NCBI RefSeq assembly: GCF_018323885.1
Contig: NZ_AP024585.1
Coordinates: 186,001 to 250,000, forward strand
Length of the DNA stretch: 64,000 bases
Direction: 5' to 3'
From: Citrobacter amalonaticus
GTDB taxonomy: Bacteria; Pseudomonadota; Gammaproteobacteria; Enterobacterales; Enterobacteriaceae
Numbering within the stretch: position 1 is the first letter of the stretch; each line of letters opens with the position of its first letter. A program made the translations under genes and the position numbers. The notes beneath the pieces were generated by a model. That model searched no databases. It saw only the letters and a program-made list of their open reading frames with translations, and was not told the DNA's origin. This document shows, piece after piece, positions 18,849-28,762 of the stretch.

Positions 18849-20171
18849 ATGCAGGCATATTTTGACCAACTCGATCGCGTTCGTTATGAAGGCCCCCGTT
18901 CCACTAATCCGTTAGCATTCCGTCATTACAACCCTGATGAGATCGTATTGGGCAAACGGATGGAAGATCATCTGCGTTTTGCAGCCTGCTACTGGCATAC
19001 CTTCTGCTGGAACGGGGCTGATATGTTTGGTGTCGGGGCGTTTAATCGTCCGTGGCAGCAACCGGGGGATGCGCTGGCGCTGGCAAAACGTAAAGCGGAC
19101 GTCGCGTTTGAATTTTTCCACAAGCTGCACGTTCCGTTCTACTGCTTCCACGATGTCGATGTTTCGCCGGAAGGCGCGTCGCTGAAAGAGTACAAAAATA
19201 ACTTCGCCGAAATGGTGGATGTGCTGGCAGAGAAACAAGAGCAGAGCGGCGTGAAACTGCTGTGGGGTACGGCAAATTGCTTCACCAACCCCCGTTATGG
19301 TGCCGGGGCGGCGACGAACCCGGATCCAGAAGTGTTCAGTTGGGCGGCCACCCAGGTGGTAACGGCGATGGACGCCACGCACAAACTGGGTGGTGAAAAC
19401 TACGTGCTGTGGGGCGGTCGTGAAGGGTACGAAACCTTGCTGAATACCGACCTGCGTCAGGAGCGTGAGCAAATTGGCCGCTTCATGCAAATGGTGGTTG
19501 AGCACAAGCACAAAACGGGCTTCCAGGGCACGCTGCTGATTGAGCCGAAGCCGCAGGAACCGACCAAGCATCAGTATGATTACGACGCCTCAACCGTTTA
19601 CGGCTTCCTCAAGCAGTTTGGTCTGGAAAAAGAGATCAAACTGAATATTGAGGCTAACCACGCGACGCTGGCAGGTCACTCGTTCCACCACGAAATCGCC
19701 ACGGCGATTGCGCTGGGTCTGTTTGGCTCTGTCGATGCCAACCGGGGTGACGCGCAGCTGGGCTGGGATACCGACCAGTTCCCGAACAGCGTAGAAGAGA
19801 ACGCATTGGTGATGTACGAAATCCTCAAAGCGGGCGGTTTCACCACCGGTGGCCTGAACTTTGACGCCAAAGTGCGCCGTCAGAGTACGGATAAATACGA
19901 TCTGTTCTATGGCCATATTGGCGCGATGGACACGATGGCGCTGTCGCTGAAAATTGCCGCGCGCATGATTGAGGATGGCGAGCTGGATAAGCGCGTCGCG
20001 AAACGTTATGCCGGCTGGAGTAGCGAACTGGGCCAGCAGATCCTGAAAGGACAGATGTCGTTAAGCGAACTGGCGCATTATGCTGAACAGCACAACCTGG
20101 CGCCGGTGCATCAGAGCGGTCATCAGGAACAGCTGGAAAACCTGGTGAATCATTACCTGTTCGATAAATAA
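18849..20171 (+). CDS. xylA: Xylose isomerase XylA
   Basis: 440 residues from the ATG after GGAG; E. coli XylA has the same length. It converts D-xylose to D-xylulose in the cytoplasm using two divalent metal ions. The catalytic pair His101 and Asp104 lies in [10 protein letters not shown]. Metal ligands are in [13 protein letters not shown] and [18 protein letters not shown], and the TIM barrel continues to the C-terminal arm VNHYLFDK. It is the first gene of the xylAB operon. Confidence 0.98.
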   Translation: MQAYFDQLDRVRYEGPRSTNPLAFRHYNPDEIVLGKRMEDHLRFAACYWHTFCWNGADMFGVGAFNRPWQQPGDALALAKRKADVAFEFFHKLHVPFYCFHDVDVSPEGASLKEYKNNFAEMVDVLAEKQEQSGVKLLWGTANCFTNPRYGAGAATNPDPEVFSWAATQVVTAMDATHKLGGENYVLWGGREGYETLLNTDLRQEREQIGRFMQMVVEHKHKTGFQGTLLIEPKPQEPTKHQYDYDASTVYGFLKQFGLEKEIKLNIEANHATLAGHSFHHEIATAIALGLFGSVDANRGDAQLGWDTDQFPNSVEENALVMYEILKAGGFTTGGLNFDAKVRRQSTDKYDLFYGHIGAMDTMALSLKIAARMIEDGELDKRVAKRYAGWSSELGQQILKGQMSLSELAHYAEQHNLAPVHQSGHQEQLENLVNHYLFDK

Positions 20172-20218
20172 TCGATATCGCCGGGTGACGCAGCGTTTCC
20201 TGGTCGGTGATTTGACAA

Positions 20219-20244
20219 GCCCGGTGAGCGTTGTGGCACCGGGC
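20219..20244 (+). terminator. Intercistronic hairpin between xylA and xylB
   Basis: GCCCGGTG and CACCGGGC pair perfectly around a 10-nt loop in the 97-bp xylA-xylB gap. There is no T run, so it more likely protects the xylA message end or partly attenuates xylB than stops transcription. Confidence 0.5.
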
Positions 20245-20268
20245 ATTTCAGTTTAAGGAACCCACTCT

Positions 20269-21723
20269 ATGTATATTGGGATCGATCTTGGCACCTCGGG
20301 CGTGAAAGCGATTTTGCTCAATGAGCAAGGCGAGGTGGTCGCATCGCAAACGGAAAAACTCACCGTCTCTCGTCCTCATCCGCTCTGGTCGGAGCAAGAT
20401 CCCGAACAGTGGTGGCTGGCGACCGACCGCGCCCTGAAGGCGTTGGGCAAGCAGCATTCGTTAAGTCAAGTGAAAGCGCTGGGGATTGCCGGGCAGATGC
20501 ATGGCGCGACGTTGCTCGACAGCCAGCAACAGGTGCTGCGACCGGCCATTCTGTGGAATGACGGACGTTGTGGCGAGGAGTGTGCGTTGCTGGAGTCAAT
20601 GGTACCGCAGTCGCGCGCCATCACGGGTAACCTGATGATGCCTGGATTCACGGCTCCGAAGCTGCTGTGGGTACAGCGCCACGAGCCAGCGGTGTTCCGG
20701 CAGGTGGCAAAGGTGCTGCTACCGAAAGACTATCTGCGTTTACGCATGACCGGTGAATTTGCCAGCGATATGTCTGACGCTGCGGGAACGATGTGGCTGG
20801 ATGTGGAAAAACGTGACTGGAGTAACGTGATGCTGAATGCCTGCGGCCTGACCCGTGACCATATGCCCGCGTTATTCGAAGGGAGTGAGATTACCGGCAA
20901 ATTGCTGCCTGATGTCGCAATGGCGTGGGATATGCCTGCGGTTTCTGTCGTTGCAGGCGGTGGCGACAATGCGGCGGGCGCAGTCGGCGTAGGGATGGTC
21001 AATGCCGATCAGGCCATGCTGTCACTGGGAACGTCCGGCGTCTATTTTGCCGTCAGTGACGGTTTCCTGAGCAAGCCCGAAAGCGCAGTACACAGCTTTT
21101 GCCATGCGTTGCCTGAGCGCTGGCATCTGATGTCGGTGATGCTAAGTGCAGCCTCCTGTCTGGACTGGGCGGCAACATTAACCGGTCTGAAGACGGTGCC
21201 GGCGCTGATTGATGCGGCGCAGCAGGCTGATGAGGCAGCCGACCCTGTCTGGTTCTTGCCGTATCTTTCAGGTGAACGTACGCCGCACAATAATCCGCAG
21301 GCGAAAGGCGTGTTCTTTGGTCTGACCCATCAGCATGGACCGGCTGAGCTGGCGCGCGCGGTGCTGGAAGGCGTGGGCTATGCGTTGGCCGACGGGATGG
21401 ATGTGGTACATGCCTGTGGGGTGAAGCCGCAAAGCATCACGCTGATCGGCGGCGGTGCGCGCAGCGCGTACTGGCGGCAAATGCTGGCGGATATCAGCGG
21501 CCTGCAACTGGATTATCGCACCGGTGGTGATGTGGGGCCGGCACTGGGTGCCGCTCGTCTGGCGCAAATTGCGATGAATCCGGAGAAGCCATTAGCCGAG
21601 TTATTACCGCAACTTCCGCTTGAACAAACACACATGCCTGACAGGCAACGCCATAGCGTTTATCAACAGCGCCGGGAAACCTTCCGTCGTCTTTATCAGC
21701 AGCTACTTCCACTCATGTCTTGA
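20269..21723 (+). CDS. xylB: Xylulokinase XylB
   Basis: 484 residues, as E. coli XylB, an FGGY-family carbohydrate kinase that phosphorylates D-xylulose to xylulose 5-phosphate for the pentose phosphate pathway. The N-terminal ATPase-fold phosphate loop is IGIDLGTSGVKA. The catalytic Asp233 lies in AGGGDNAAGA. The C-terminal FGGY signature region includes GVGYALADG and LIGGGARSAYWRQ. The start follows AAGGA, and translation is expected from the xylAB message. Confidence 0.97.
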   Translation: MYIGIDLGTSGVKAILLNEQGEVVASQTEKLTVSRPHPLWSEQDPEQWWLATDRALKALGKQHSLSQVKALGIAGQMHGATLLDSQQQVLRPAILWNDGRCGEECALLESMVPQSRAITGNLMMPGFTAPKLLWVQRHEPAVFRQVAKVLLPKDYLRLRMTGEFASDMSDAAGTMWLDVEKRDWSNVMLNACGLTRDHMPALFEGSEITGKLLPDVAMAWDMPAVSVVAGGGDNAAGAVGVGMVNADQAMLSLGTSGVYFAVSDGFLSKPESAVHSFCHALPERWHLMSVMLSAASCLDWAATLTGLKTVPALIDAAQQADEAADPVWFLPYLSGERTPHNNPQAKGVFFGLTHQHGPAELARAVLEGVGYALADGMDVVHACGVKPQSITLIGGGARSAYWRQMLADISGLQLDYRTGGDVGPALGAARLAQIAMNPEKPLAELLPQLPLEQTHMPDRQRHSVYQQRRETFRRLYQQLLPLMS

Positions 21724-21728
21724 GCCTG

Positions 21729-21755
21729 AATCCCTCCTGTTTTGCAGGAGGGATT
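21729..21755 (+). terminator. Hairpin after xylB
   Basis: AATCCCTCCTG and CAGGAGGGATT pair perfectly around TTTTG. No T run follows, so it may work as a Rho-assisted end or a stability element. Confidence 0.5.
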
Positions 21756-21890
21756 AACCCAAAGCATATAAATAATTGATCAATAAATTAAATATATGGA
21801 TTTATTCTGAAATTCCATTTTCTGTTCATTTTTCAGTGTTGTCTTTCATAGGTTATCCCTAATCTGCATCCGTTGGATAAGGAGATCCCA

Positions 21891-22238
21891 GTGAAAAGCT
21901 CAACGTTAATTTCCTGGTTGTTGCTCATCTCAGGCACATCGACTTACGTTATCGGCTTAGGGATGGCATGTCCCTTACTGAGCGGAAAAGGTTATTTCCT
22001 CGGTGTCCTGGTGACCGCAATGTTTGTCACATACGTTTATCTACGTGAGGAAAAACGCGACCAACTGGACGATAGCGTCGTTACCGTGTGCCAACTGGTC
22101 GCGCTTATCACGCTGGGGTTGTTTCTGGTCGGCATCCTCAACGCGCCGCTATCACTGAGTGGGCGGGGTCTCTATCCGGTGGCGCTCTTTATGGGTCTAC
22201 TGGGTTTTGTACGCCTGATTCGTGCATCGGATCATTAA
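21891..22238 (+). CDS. yiaB: Inner membrane protein YiaB
   Basis: A 115-residue YiaA/YiaB-type (YiaAB two-helix) membrane protein. The GTG at 21891 is the likely start because AAGGAG stands 6 bp before it; an ATG 18 bp upstream has no such site. Four hydrophobic helices are visible (WLLLISGTSTYVIGLGMAC, YFLGVLVTAMFVTYVYL, CQLVALITLGLFLVGIL, LYPVALFMGLLGFV), with the conserved CPLLSGKGYFLGVL. Function is unknown. In E. coli yiaB is followed by the related yiaA; that second gene is missing here. Confidence 0.85.
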   Translation: MKSSTLISWLLLISGTSTYVIGLGMACPLLSGKGYFLGVLVTAMFVTYVYLREEKRDQLDDSVVTVCQLVALITLGLFLVGILNAPLSLSGRGLYPVALFMGLLGFVRLIRASDH

Positions 22239-22334
22239 ATAAAAAGGGGATCACTTTGCTGTGGGGTTTCCTGGCTTGCTATTTGTTACGGCGTCTGAGA
22301 CGGCGCTCTCCCTGATAACGGTTTTAGCCTCTCT

Positions 22335-22364
22335 GAAATGCCCGGCGCCACGACCGGGCATTTC
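22335..22364. terminator. Bidirectional terminator-like hairpin, yiaB/wecH
   Basis: GAAATGCCCGG and CCGGGCATTTC form a perfect 11-bp stem with an 8-nt loop between two converging genes. Confidence 0.65.
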
Positions 22365-22368
22365 AACA

Positions 22369-23364
22369 TCAACTGACCAGCCTGCGCGTATCGATGCGTT
22401 GTAACAGCATTGAAAGCAGTAAACTGGCCACGAGGGTCGCGCTGAAAATCCACAACATATCCAGCGGCGGCCAGCGTTTGATTTCCAGACCGCTGGTGCG
22501 CAAGGCATGAATAATGAGCGCATGAAAGCCATAAATGCCGAGTGAATGGCGTGAAATCAGCCCCAGCCCAGGGACCGTTTGCGTATTCAGCGTGTTTTTC
22601 ACCAGCGTCAGTAGCGCGACTGCACAGATAAAGACCATGGGGCCGCAATAGAGATACCAGGTATCGGCAAAATTGCCGCGCCACTGTAGTTCATGCAACG
22701 TCCCACGAGAGATGACCCACACCGCCACCACGAAAAGCCCCGCGCTTAACCAGGAAAGCGCGCGTTTTTGTGTCTCCATCATGCCGATAGCGCGTCCCAG
22801 CATCCCGTACAAAATGTAGTAAAAGGTATCGCCGTTGATATACAAATTAATGGGGAGCCACTCGAATCCGCCGACTTTTTGCGACACGGTATTCGGATTG
22901 GCGAGAATGCCAATGACCACCATCAGCACCAGCAGCATTTTGCCACTCACGTTTTTCACCTCAATCAGCGGCGAGACCAGATAGATCACGGCGATCGCGA
23001 AGAAAAACCACAGATGATAGAACACCGGTTTTTGCAGCAGATTTTTTAAGGAGAGTTCGGCGTTAATCGAAGTAAATAATGTGATGTAGAGCAGGGCAAC
23101 GGCGCTGTAGAACAGCAGGCACAGCGCGATGCGTAAAAAATGGCGTGGTTGTGCGCTGCGCTCGCCAAAAAAGAGGTAGCCCGAAATCATAAAAAATAGC
23201 GGCACGCTGACGCGTGAAGCCGAATTCAGTACGTTGGCAAGATCCCAGTTAACGGGACTGACACTCTGTGCATTGGTGATGTACCAGGTTGTGGTGTGAA
23301 TCATGACCACCATCAGACAGGCGATCCCTCGCAGGTTATCAATCCAGAAAATTTTGGGCTGCAT
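22369..23364 (-). CDS. wecH: O-acetyltransferase WecH (YiaH)
   Basis: 331 residues, as E. coli WecH, an acyltransferase family 3 integral membrane protein with about ten hydrophobic helices. The N-terminal [21 protein letters not shown] holds the family Arg and catalytic-type His; [13 protein letters not shown] is the second conserved segment. In E. coli it acetylates N-acetylglucosamine residues of enterobacterial common antigen. It stands alone between yiaB and ysaB. Confidence 0.92.
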   Translation of the reverse strand: MQPKIFWIDNLRGIACLMVVMIHTTTWYITNAQSVSPVNWDLANVLNSASRVSVPLFFMISGYLFFGERSAQPRHFLRIALCLLFYSAVALLYITLFTSINAELSLKNLLQKPVFYHLWFFFAIAVIYLVSPLIEVKNVSGKMLLVLMVVIGILANPNTVSQKVGGFEWLPINLYINGDTFYYILYGMLGRAIGMMETQKRALSWLSAGLFVVAVWVISRGTLHELQWRGNFADTWYLYCGPMVFICAVALLTLVKNTLNTQTVPGLGLISRHSLGIYGFHALIIHALRTSGLEIKRWPPLDMLWIFSATLVASLLLSMLLQRIDTRRLVS

Positions 23365-23540
23365 CAGTTCCTCTGTTTTCGTTTCAAAATGGTCTGACTC
23401 ACATTTTGTCAGCCTGTCCCGCTGGATTAATCTGAGTTTTTACACTAAAGGTTGTGATGGTCCGATGAGATTCGCAAAATGCGTCTGCCACACCGAACGT
23501 AATAATAATAAGACTGATCAGTAAATTAGGCGGTAATAAA

Positions 23541-23846
23541 ATGATGATGAAATCTTTCTTTCCAGCAATGGTGATTCTGTTGCTGGCAGGATGTACACCC
23601 TCCCAGCCATCGCCGACACAAAAGGCGCAGAAAGTGAAAGTCAGCCCCACGCGCACGCTGGATATGGAAGCGCTGTGCAAAGATCAGGCTGCGCGACGCT
23701 ATAATACCGGTACGCAGAAAATTGATGTTACGGGCTTTGAACAATTTCAGGGAAGTTATGAGATGCGCGGCGCTACCTTCCGTAAAGAGAGTTTTGTCTG
23801 CTCTTTTGACGCGGATGGGCAGTTTTTACATCTTTCCATGCGTTAA
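23541..23846 (+). CDS. ysaB: Lipoprotein YsaB
   Basis: A 101-residue protein against 99 in E. coli. The signal sequence MMMKSFFPAMVILLLAGC ends in a lipobox (LAGC), so the mature protein starts with a lipidated Cys. The rest contains the conserved MEALCKDQAARRYNTGTQKI and ends DADGQFLHLSMR; two further Cys may form a disulfide. The function is unknown. It lies upstream of glyQ on the same strand with a 96-bp gap. Confidence 0.87.
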   Translation: MMMKSFFPAMVILLLAGCTPSQPSPTQKAQKVKVSPTRTLDMEALCKDQAARRYNTGTQKIDVTGFEQFQGSYEMRGATFRKESFVCSFDADGQFLHLSMR

Positions 23847-23942
23847 GCCCTGCCTTTTTCCCGTTTCGTACTGTATATCTTGCAGTCAGCGGGTATACTG
23901 AACCCTTCCTTTTAAAACCACACGTATCCAGCACGAAATACT

Positions 23943-24854
23943 ATGCAAAAGTTTGATACCAAGACCTTCCAGGGCCTGATCCTGACATTACAGGATTACT
24001 GGGCTCGTCAGGGCTGTACCATTGTTCAACCTTTGGACATGGAAGTGGGTGCAGGTACCTCGCACCCGATGACCAGCCTGCGTGCGTTGGGGCCAGAACC
24101 GATGGCAACCGCGTATGTGCAACCTTCTCGTCGTCCAACTGATGGACGCTATGGCGAAAACCCGAACCGTTTACAGCACTACTATCAGTTTCAGGTGGTG
24201 ATTAAGCCCTCTCCGGACAACATCCAGGAGCTGTATCTCGGGTCGCTGAAAGAGCTGGGTATGGATCCAACCATCCACGACATTCGCTTCGTGGAAGATA
24301 ACTGGGAAAACCCGACGCTGGGTGCCTGGGGTCTGGGCTGGGAAGTGTGGCTGAACGGGATGGAAGTGACACAGTTCACTTACTTCCAGCAGGTCGGCGG
24401 ACTGGAATGTAAGCCGATCACCGGTGAAATCACCTATGGTCTGGAACGTCTGGCCATGTACATTCAGGGCGTAGACAGCGTTTACGACCTGGTCTGGAGC
24501 GACGGCCCGTTGGGTAAAACCACGTATGGCGACGTGTTCCATCAGAACGAAGTGGAGCAATCCACCTACAACTTCGAATACGCGGACGTGGACTTCCTGT
24601 TCACCTGCTTTGAGCAGTACGAGAAAGAAGCGCAGCAACTGCTGGCGCTGGAAACGCCGCTGCCGCTGCCTGCCTACGAGCGTATTCTGAAGGCCGCCCA
24701 TAGCTTCAATCTGCTGGATGCGCGTAAAGCCATCTCCGTCACCGAACGCCAGCGCTATATTCTGCGTATTCGTACCCTGACTAAAGCAGTGGCAGAAGCT
24801 TACTACGCTTCCCGTGAAGCCCTCGGCTTCCCGATGTGCAATAAAGACAAATAA
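23943..24854 (+). CDS. glyQ: Glycyl-tRNA synthetase alpha subunit
   Basis: 303 residues, the catalytic class II subunit of the bacterial alpha2-beta2 glycyl-tRNA synthetase that charges tRNA-Gly. Motif-bearing stretches include [20 protein letters not shown] (motif 2 region) and [22 protein letters not shown] (motif 3 region). It is essential in relatives. It is followed 9 bp later by glyS, forming the usual operon. Confidence 0.98.
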   Translation: MQKFDTKTFQGLILTLQDYWARQGCTIVQPLDMEVGAGTSHPMTSLRALGPEPMATAYVQPSRRPTDGRYGENPNRLQHYYQFQVVIKPSPDNIQELYLGSLKELGMDPTIHDIRFVEDNWENPTLGAWGLGWEVWLNGMEVTQFTYFQQVGGLECKPITGEITYGLERLAMYIQGVDSVYDLVWSDGPLGKTTYGDVFHQNEVEQSTYNFEYADVDFLFTCFEQYEKEAQQLLALETPLPLPAYERILKAAHSFNLLDARKAISVTERQRYILRIRTLTKAVAEAYYASREALGFPMCNKDK

Positions 24855-24863
24855 GAGGCGGCC

Positions 24864-26933
24864 ATGTCTGAGAAAACTTTCCTGGTGGAAATCGGCACTG
24901 AAGAGCTGCCACCAAAAGCCCTGCGCAGCCTGGCGGAATCCTTTGCTGCGAACGTGACGGCGGAGCTGGATAACGCCGGCATCGCGCACGGCCATGTTGA
25001 ATGGTTTGCGGCACCGCGTCGTCTGGCGCTGAAAATCGCTAATCTGGCGGAATCACAGCCCGATCGCGAAGTTGAAAAACGCGGTCCGGCGATTGCCCAG
25101 GCATTTGATGCCGAAGGCAAACCGAGCAAAGCGGCAGAAGGCTGGGCTCGGGGGTGTGGTATTACCGTTGATCAGGCTGAGCGTCTGACCACCGATAAAG
25201 GCGAATGGCTGCTGTATCGTGCACACGTGAAAGGCGAAAGCGCCGAAGCGCTGTTGCCGAACATGATCGCTACATCGCTGGCGAAACTGCCGATCCCGAA
25301 ACTGATGCGCTGGGGAGCAAGCGACGTGCATTTCGTACGTCCGGTTCATACCGTGACCCTGCTGCTGGGCGACAAAGCCATTCCGGCGACCATTCTGGGT
25401 ATTCAGTCCGATCGCATTATTCGCGGCCATCGCTTTATGGGCGAGCCGGAGTTCACCATCGACAATGCCGACCAGTATCCGCAAATCCTGCTGGAGCGCG
25501 GTAAGGTCATTGCCGACTACGAACAGCGTAAAGCCAAAATCAAAGCGGATGCCGAAGACGCGGCGCGTACTATTGGCGGTAATGCCGATCTGAGCGACAG
25601 CCTGCTGGAAGAAGTGACCTCGCTGGTGGAATGGCCGGTGGTACTGACGGCGAAATTCGAAGAGAAATTCCTCGCGGTACCCTCTGAAGCGCTGGTGTAC
25701 ACCATGAAAGGTGACCAGAAGTACTTCCCGGTCTACGCCAACGACGGCAAACTGCTGCCGAACTTCATCTTCGTTGCGAACATCGAATCGAAAGATCCTC
25801 AGCAAATCATCTCCGGTAACGAGAAGGTGGTGCGCCCGCGTCTGGCGGATGCCGAGTTCTTCTTCAATACTGACTGTAAAAAACGACTGGAAGATCACCT
25901 GCCGCGTCTGCAAACCGTGCTGTTCCAACAGCAGCTGGGTACATTGCGCGACAAGACCGATCGTATTCAGGCGCTGGCGGGCTGGATTGCCGGTCAGATT
26001 GGCGCAGACGTTAACCATGCCACCCGTGCGGGCCTGCTGTCGAAATGTGACCTGATGACCAACATGGTCTTCGAATTCACCGATACCCAGGGCGTAATGG
26101 GCATGCACTATGCTCGCCACGATGGTGAAGCGGAAGATGTTGCTGTCGCTCTGAACGAACAGTATCAACCGCGCTTTGCCGGTGATGACCTGCCGTCTAA
26201 CCCGATTGCCTGCGCACTGGCGATTGCGGATAAGATGGACACCCTGGCGGGAATCTTCGGTATCGGTCAGCACCCGAAAGGGGACAAAGACCCGTTTGCG
26301 CTGCGTCGTGCTGCGCTGGGCGTGCTGCGCATTATCGTTGAGAAGAACCTGAACCTCGATCTGCAAACGCTGACCGAGGAAGCGGTGCGTCTGTACGGTG
26401 ATAAGCTGACCAACGCGAACGTTGTGGATGACGTGATCGACTTTATGCTCGGTCGCTTCCGGGCCTGGTATCAGGATGAAGGTTACACCGTGGATACCAT
26501 CCAGGCGGTGCTGGCACGTCGTCCGACCCGTCCGGCTGATTTTGACGCGCGTATGAAGGCGGTCTCGCACTTCCGTACGCTGGAAGCGGCATCTGCGCTG
26601 GCGGCAGCCAACAAGCGTGTCTCTAACATCCTGGCGAAGTCTGATGAGACGCTGAACGAGCGTGTTAATGCCTCAACGTTGAAAGAGCCAGAAGAGATCG
26701 CGCTGGCGATGCAGGTTGTGGTACTGCGTGACAAGCTCGAACCGTACTTTGCCGAAGGCCGTTACCAGGACGCGCTGGTGGAACTGGCTGAACTGCGCGA
26801 GCCGGTCGATTTATTCTTCGAAAAAGTGATGGTGAACGTCGAGGATAAAGAGTTGCGTATCAACCGCCTCTCGATGCTGGAAAAACTGCGTGAGCTGTTC
26901 CTGCGTGTGGCGGATATTTCGCTGCTGCAATAA
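24864..26933 (+). CDS. glyS: Glycyl-tRNA synthetase beta subunit
   Basis: 689 residues, as in E. coli. The beta subunit supplies tRNA recognition: an N-terminal region beginning [15 protein letters not shown], an HD-like domain (residues about 330-500, [20 protein letters not shown]) and a C-terminal anticodon-binding domain of the DALR type. Translation is probably coupled to glyQ. A long reverse-strand reading frame across it is a codon-usage shadow. Confidence 0.98.
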   Translation: MSEKTFLVEIGTEELPPKALRSLAESFAANVTAELDNAGIAHGHVEWFAAPRRLALKIANLAESQPDREVEKRGPAIAQAFDAEGKPSKAAEGWARGCGITVDQAERLTTDKGEWLLYRAHVKGESAEALLPNMIATSLAKLPIPKLMRWGASDVHFVRPVHTVTLLLGDKAIPATILGIQSDRIIRGHRFMGEPEFTIDNADQYPQILLERGKVIADYEQRKAKIKADAEDAARTIGGNADLSDSLLEEVTSLVEWPVVLTAKFEEKFLAVPSEALVYTMKGDQKYFPVYANDGKLLPNFIFVANIESKDPQQIISGNEKVVRPRLADAEFFFNTDCKKRLEDHLPRLQTVLFQQQLGTLRDKTDRIQALAGWIAGQIGADVNHATRAGLLSKCDLMTNMVFEFTDTQGVMGMHYARHDGEAEDVAVALNEQYQPRFAGDDLPSNPIACALAIADKMDTLAGIFGIGQHPKGDKDPFALRRAALGVLRIIVEKNLNLDLQTLTEEAVRLYGDKLTNANVVDDVIDFMLGRFRAWYQDEGYTVDTIQAVLARRPTRPADFDARMKAVSHFRTLEAASALAAANKRVSNILAKSDETLNERVNASTLKEPEEIALAMQVVVLRDKLEPYFAEGRYQDALVELAELREPVDLFFEKVMVNVEDKELRINRLSMLEKLRELFLRVADISLLQ

Positions 26934-26967
26934 ACATCGCGCAAGTCACCACCGCAAACAAACGCTG

Positions 26968-26994
26968 AAACCTGCCCTCGGGCAGGTTTTTTTA
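26968..26994 (+). terminator. Rho-independent terminator of glyQS
   Basis: AAACCTGCCC and GGGCAGGTTT pair around TC, followed by a T run; it also ends 19 bp before the cueP stop and may serve both strands. Confidence 0.85.
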
Positions 26995-27012
26995 TGGACG
27001 GGACAGGAAGAG

Positions 27013-27552
27013 TTACTGCAACTGCAATTCCGTCAGACAGGTCTGGCTGTCATCCTTCGTGGCAATGGCGTGTGATGCCGTTTTGCCGTTGTAGCCCACT
27101 TCTATTGTCCCTTCAATATTGCGCGGCAACCAGACGCCGATAAACCCGTTCTGATAGCTTTTGAGCGGTTTCTGAATCAGCACATTGCCTTTGTTATCCG
27201 TCACTTTAACGTTGAACGTCGTGTCCGGCATTTCACCCTGGCAGCCGGACAAACTGTGGTTAAAGCACGGGTGCGTCTGCTGCTGGTAAGGTGCAAACGA
27301 GAGATAGAATTTTTCGCCCAACGGCAGGGTATACATCTGCCCATCAGAAGCGAGTTTTAACTCGGTACTGGTGATGGAAGCCGAATACGGCAGCGGGCGG
27401 GATTGTGGCGTTTGATCGATGGTATCCACGATCTGCTCGACTGACTTACCGGCAAGACCATGTTCGGCAAGGAATGTGGCTTCTGGCGATGCAGCAAACG
27501 CGGCGCCGCTGGTGAGTAAACCTAGCGTGAAGAACAACGGGAGTCTGGACAT
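27013..27552 (-). CDS. cueP: Periplasmic copper-binding protein CueP
   Basis: 179 residues, the same as Salmonella CueP. The signal peptide MSRLPLFFTLGLLTSGAAFA leads to the periplasm. The three cysteines known to bind copper in Salmonella CueP are at the same positions: Cys96 (THPCFN), Cys104 (SGCQGE) and Cys172 (QTCLTE). CueP stores copper and supplies it to periplasmic superoxide dismutase, giving resistance when no Cus system is present. E. coli K-12 has no cueP and carries other DNA between glyS and cspA. The upstream promoter has the MerR-family 19-bp spacer. Confidence 0.92.
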   Translation of the reverse strand: MSRLPLFFTLGLLTSGAAFAASPEATFLAEHGLAGKSVEQIVDTIDQTPQSRPLPYSASITSTELKLASDGQMYTLPLGEKFYLSFAPYQQQTHPCFNHSLSGCQGEMPDTTFNVKVTDNKGNVLIQKPLKSYQNGFIGVWLPRNIEGTIEVGYNGKTASHAIATKDDSQTCLTELQLQ

Positions 27553-27584
27553 AGCGTCAATTCCATGTGAAAAACAGGGTCTTC

Positions 27585-27615
27585 ACTATAAAGCTTACCC
27601 TTAGGGAAAGGTCAA
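27585..27615 (-). promoter_or_regulatory. CueR-type promoter of cueP
   Basis: On the minus strand TTGACC (27610-27615) and TATAGT (27585-27590) are separated by 19 bp, the overlong spacer typical of MerR-family promoters. The spacer carries the imperfect dyad CCTTTCCCTAAGGGTAAG, close to known CueR operators (CCTTCC...GGAAGG). This predicts copper induction through CueR, whose gene is not in the window. Confidence 0.75.
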
Positions 27616-27676
27616 AGGCTGGCCAGGTAAAGTAATGCAAAGAAGGGAACAGGGATATCGAAAGGCGGGCAAGAGA

Positions 27677-27706
27677 TAAAAAAAATCCCCGCCGTCTGGC
27701 AGGGAT
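27677..27706 (-). terminator. Rho-independent terminator of cspA
   Basis: On the minus strand ATCCCTGCC and GGCGGGGAT pair around AGAC (one G-T pair), followed by a long T run. Confidence 0.85.
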
Positions 27707-27730
27707 CTTGAATTCTGAGCTTATCTAAGC

Positions 27731-27943
27731 TTACAGGCTGGTTACGTTGCCAGCTGCCGGGCCTTTAGCGCCGCTTTCGATGGTGAAGGAAACTTTCTGA
27801 CCTTCGTCCAGAGATTTGTAGCCATCGTTCTGGATAGCAGAGAAGTGTACGAACACGTCTTTAGAGCCATCGTCAGGAGTGATGAAGCCGAAGCCTTTGT
27901 CAGCGTTGAACCATTTTACGATACCAGTCATTTTACCGGACAT
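27731..27943 (-). CDS. cspA: Major cold shock protein CspA
   Basis: 70 residues; from memory it matches E. coli CspA throughout. It is a single OB-fold cold shock domain with the RNA-binding motifs KGFGFI (RNP1) and VFVHF (RNP2). It acts as an RNA chaperone that melts structure in cold cells. The 161-nt leader with a cold box and the promoter are conserved. Confidence 0.98.
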
Positions 27944-28104
27944 AGTGTATTACCTTTTAAAAAATAAGTGTGCCTTTCGGCGATATGGCGTGCTCTACAG
28001 ATTTTTTAAGCGTTAAGGAAATGCGCACTACGAGGGGTATCAACGATAACTCTTGAAGGGGACTGCCTTACTAAACTGCTTTAATGGTCTGTACGTCAAA
28101 CCGT
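27944..28104 (-). promoter_or_regulatory. cspA 5' leader thermosensor with cold box
   Basis: The leader begins (minus strand) ACGGTTTGACGTACAGACC, the conserved cold box, and runs 161 nt to the ATG, against 159 nt in E. coli. Known biology: it refolds at low temperature to expose the ribosome site AAGG before the start. Most of the E. coli leader can be followed base by base by eye. Confidence 0.9.
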
Positions 28105-28111
28105 GGAACGC

Positions 28112-28140
28112 ATTAACTCATGTAACGCCTGAGGATGCAA
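28112..28140 (-). promoter_or_regulatory. cspA promoter
   Basis: Minus strand TTGCAT (28135-28140) and GTTAAT (28112-28117) with a 17-bp spacer, 7 bp before the predicted transcription start at 28104. Confidence 0.75.
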
Positions 28141-28215
28141 CTGTTATTTTTCGCCCGATAGGTTAAGTGGTCAGAAAACGGTCCTGTATCAGGACCGTTC
28201 ATCAATGATTGTCGA

Positions 28216-28506
28216 TTACTCCATCAACTGCTTACTCAATGCCGGGTTAGCCTGTATCAGGCGCATCAGCTTCAATTCGGTACTGGAGGGTTTAACGCGT
28301 TTTGATTCCCACTCCTGTACCAGTGCAACCGTTACGCCTAACGCTCTGGCGAAATCATCCGTTTCCAGCCCGCTCCCCCGGCGTAATTGTTCAAATTCGC
28401 TAAAGGGACTTGGCTTATGCGTCAGGGTGATTTTTGATGTTTCTTCTTTAAAAACAATTTGTTCCAGGCTGCTCAGCAGCTCAAACATTGGATCTTTAGA
28501 TTCCAT
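28216..28506 (-). CDS. yiaG: HTH-type regulator YiaG
   Basis: 96 residues from MESKDPMFELL, as E. coli YiaG; the 14-residue upstream extension is open but not conserved. It has a C-terminal XRE/HigA-like helix-turn-helix (ETDDFARALGVTVALVQEWESKRVKPSS) ending LSKQLME. Targets are unknown, and no toxin partner is encoded beside it. It lies upstream of cspA on the same strand but is separated by the cspA promoter region. Confidence 0.9.
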   Translation of the reverse strand: MESKDPMFELLSSLEQIVFKEETSKITLTHKPSPFSEFEQLRRGSGLETDDFARALGVTVALVQEWESKRVKPSSTELKLMRLIQANPALSKQLME

Positions 28507-28730
28507 TGAGAACTCCTTTAAATCACACAGCGAGATCGTGAATTTCATCGAAGCCAGTTAAGAATAGTCGTAAATGAGAAAGCGCGTTGGGCGTCACAGT
28601 TTAAGAGGGGGACAAGACTCGTTTCAGCGGCGAGAAGGCGGCGGATTTGTAGCTTGCTAACGATTTGATAACGGGCACTATATCCCGCGTGGTAATGTGA
28701 AATGTAAAGATTACGAAAATATGACTATTT

Positions 28731-28754
28731 CCTGGCAGGCTATTACCTGCCAGG
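28731..28754 (-). terminator. Hairpin after the AAHS transporter gene
   Basis: CCTGGCAGG and CCTGCCAGG form a perfect 9-bp stem around CTATTA, 9 bp past the transporter stop. Confidence 0.6.
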
Positions 28755-28762
28755 AGGGAAAA

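Noticed and set aside
25053..26570. A 505-codon open frame antisense to glyS
   Set aside because: It lies wholly within the essential glyS gene on the opposite strand, has no family features, and is rich in His, Arg and Gln as expected from the reverse complement of GC-biased codons.
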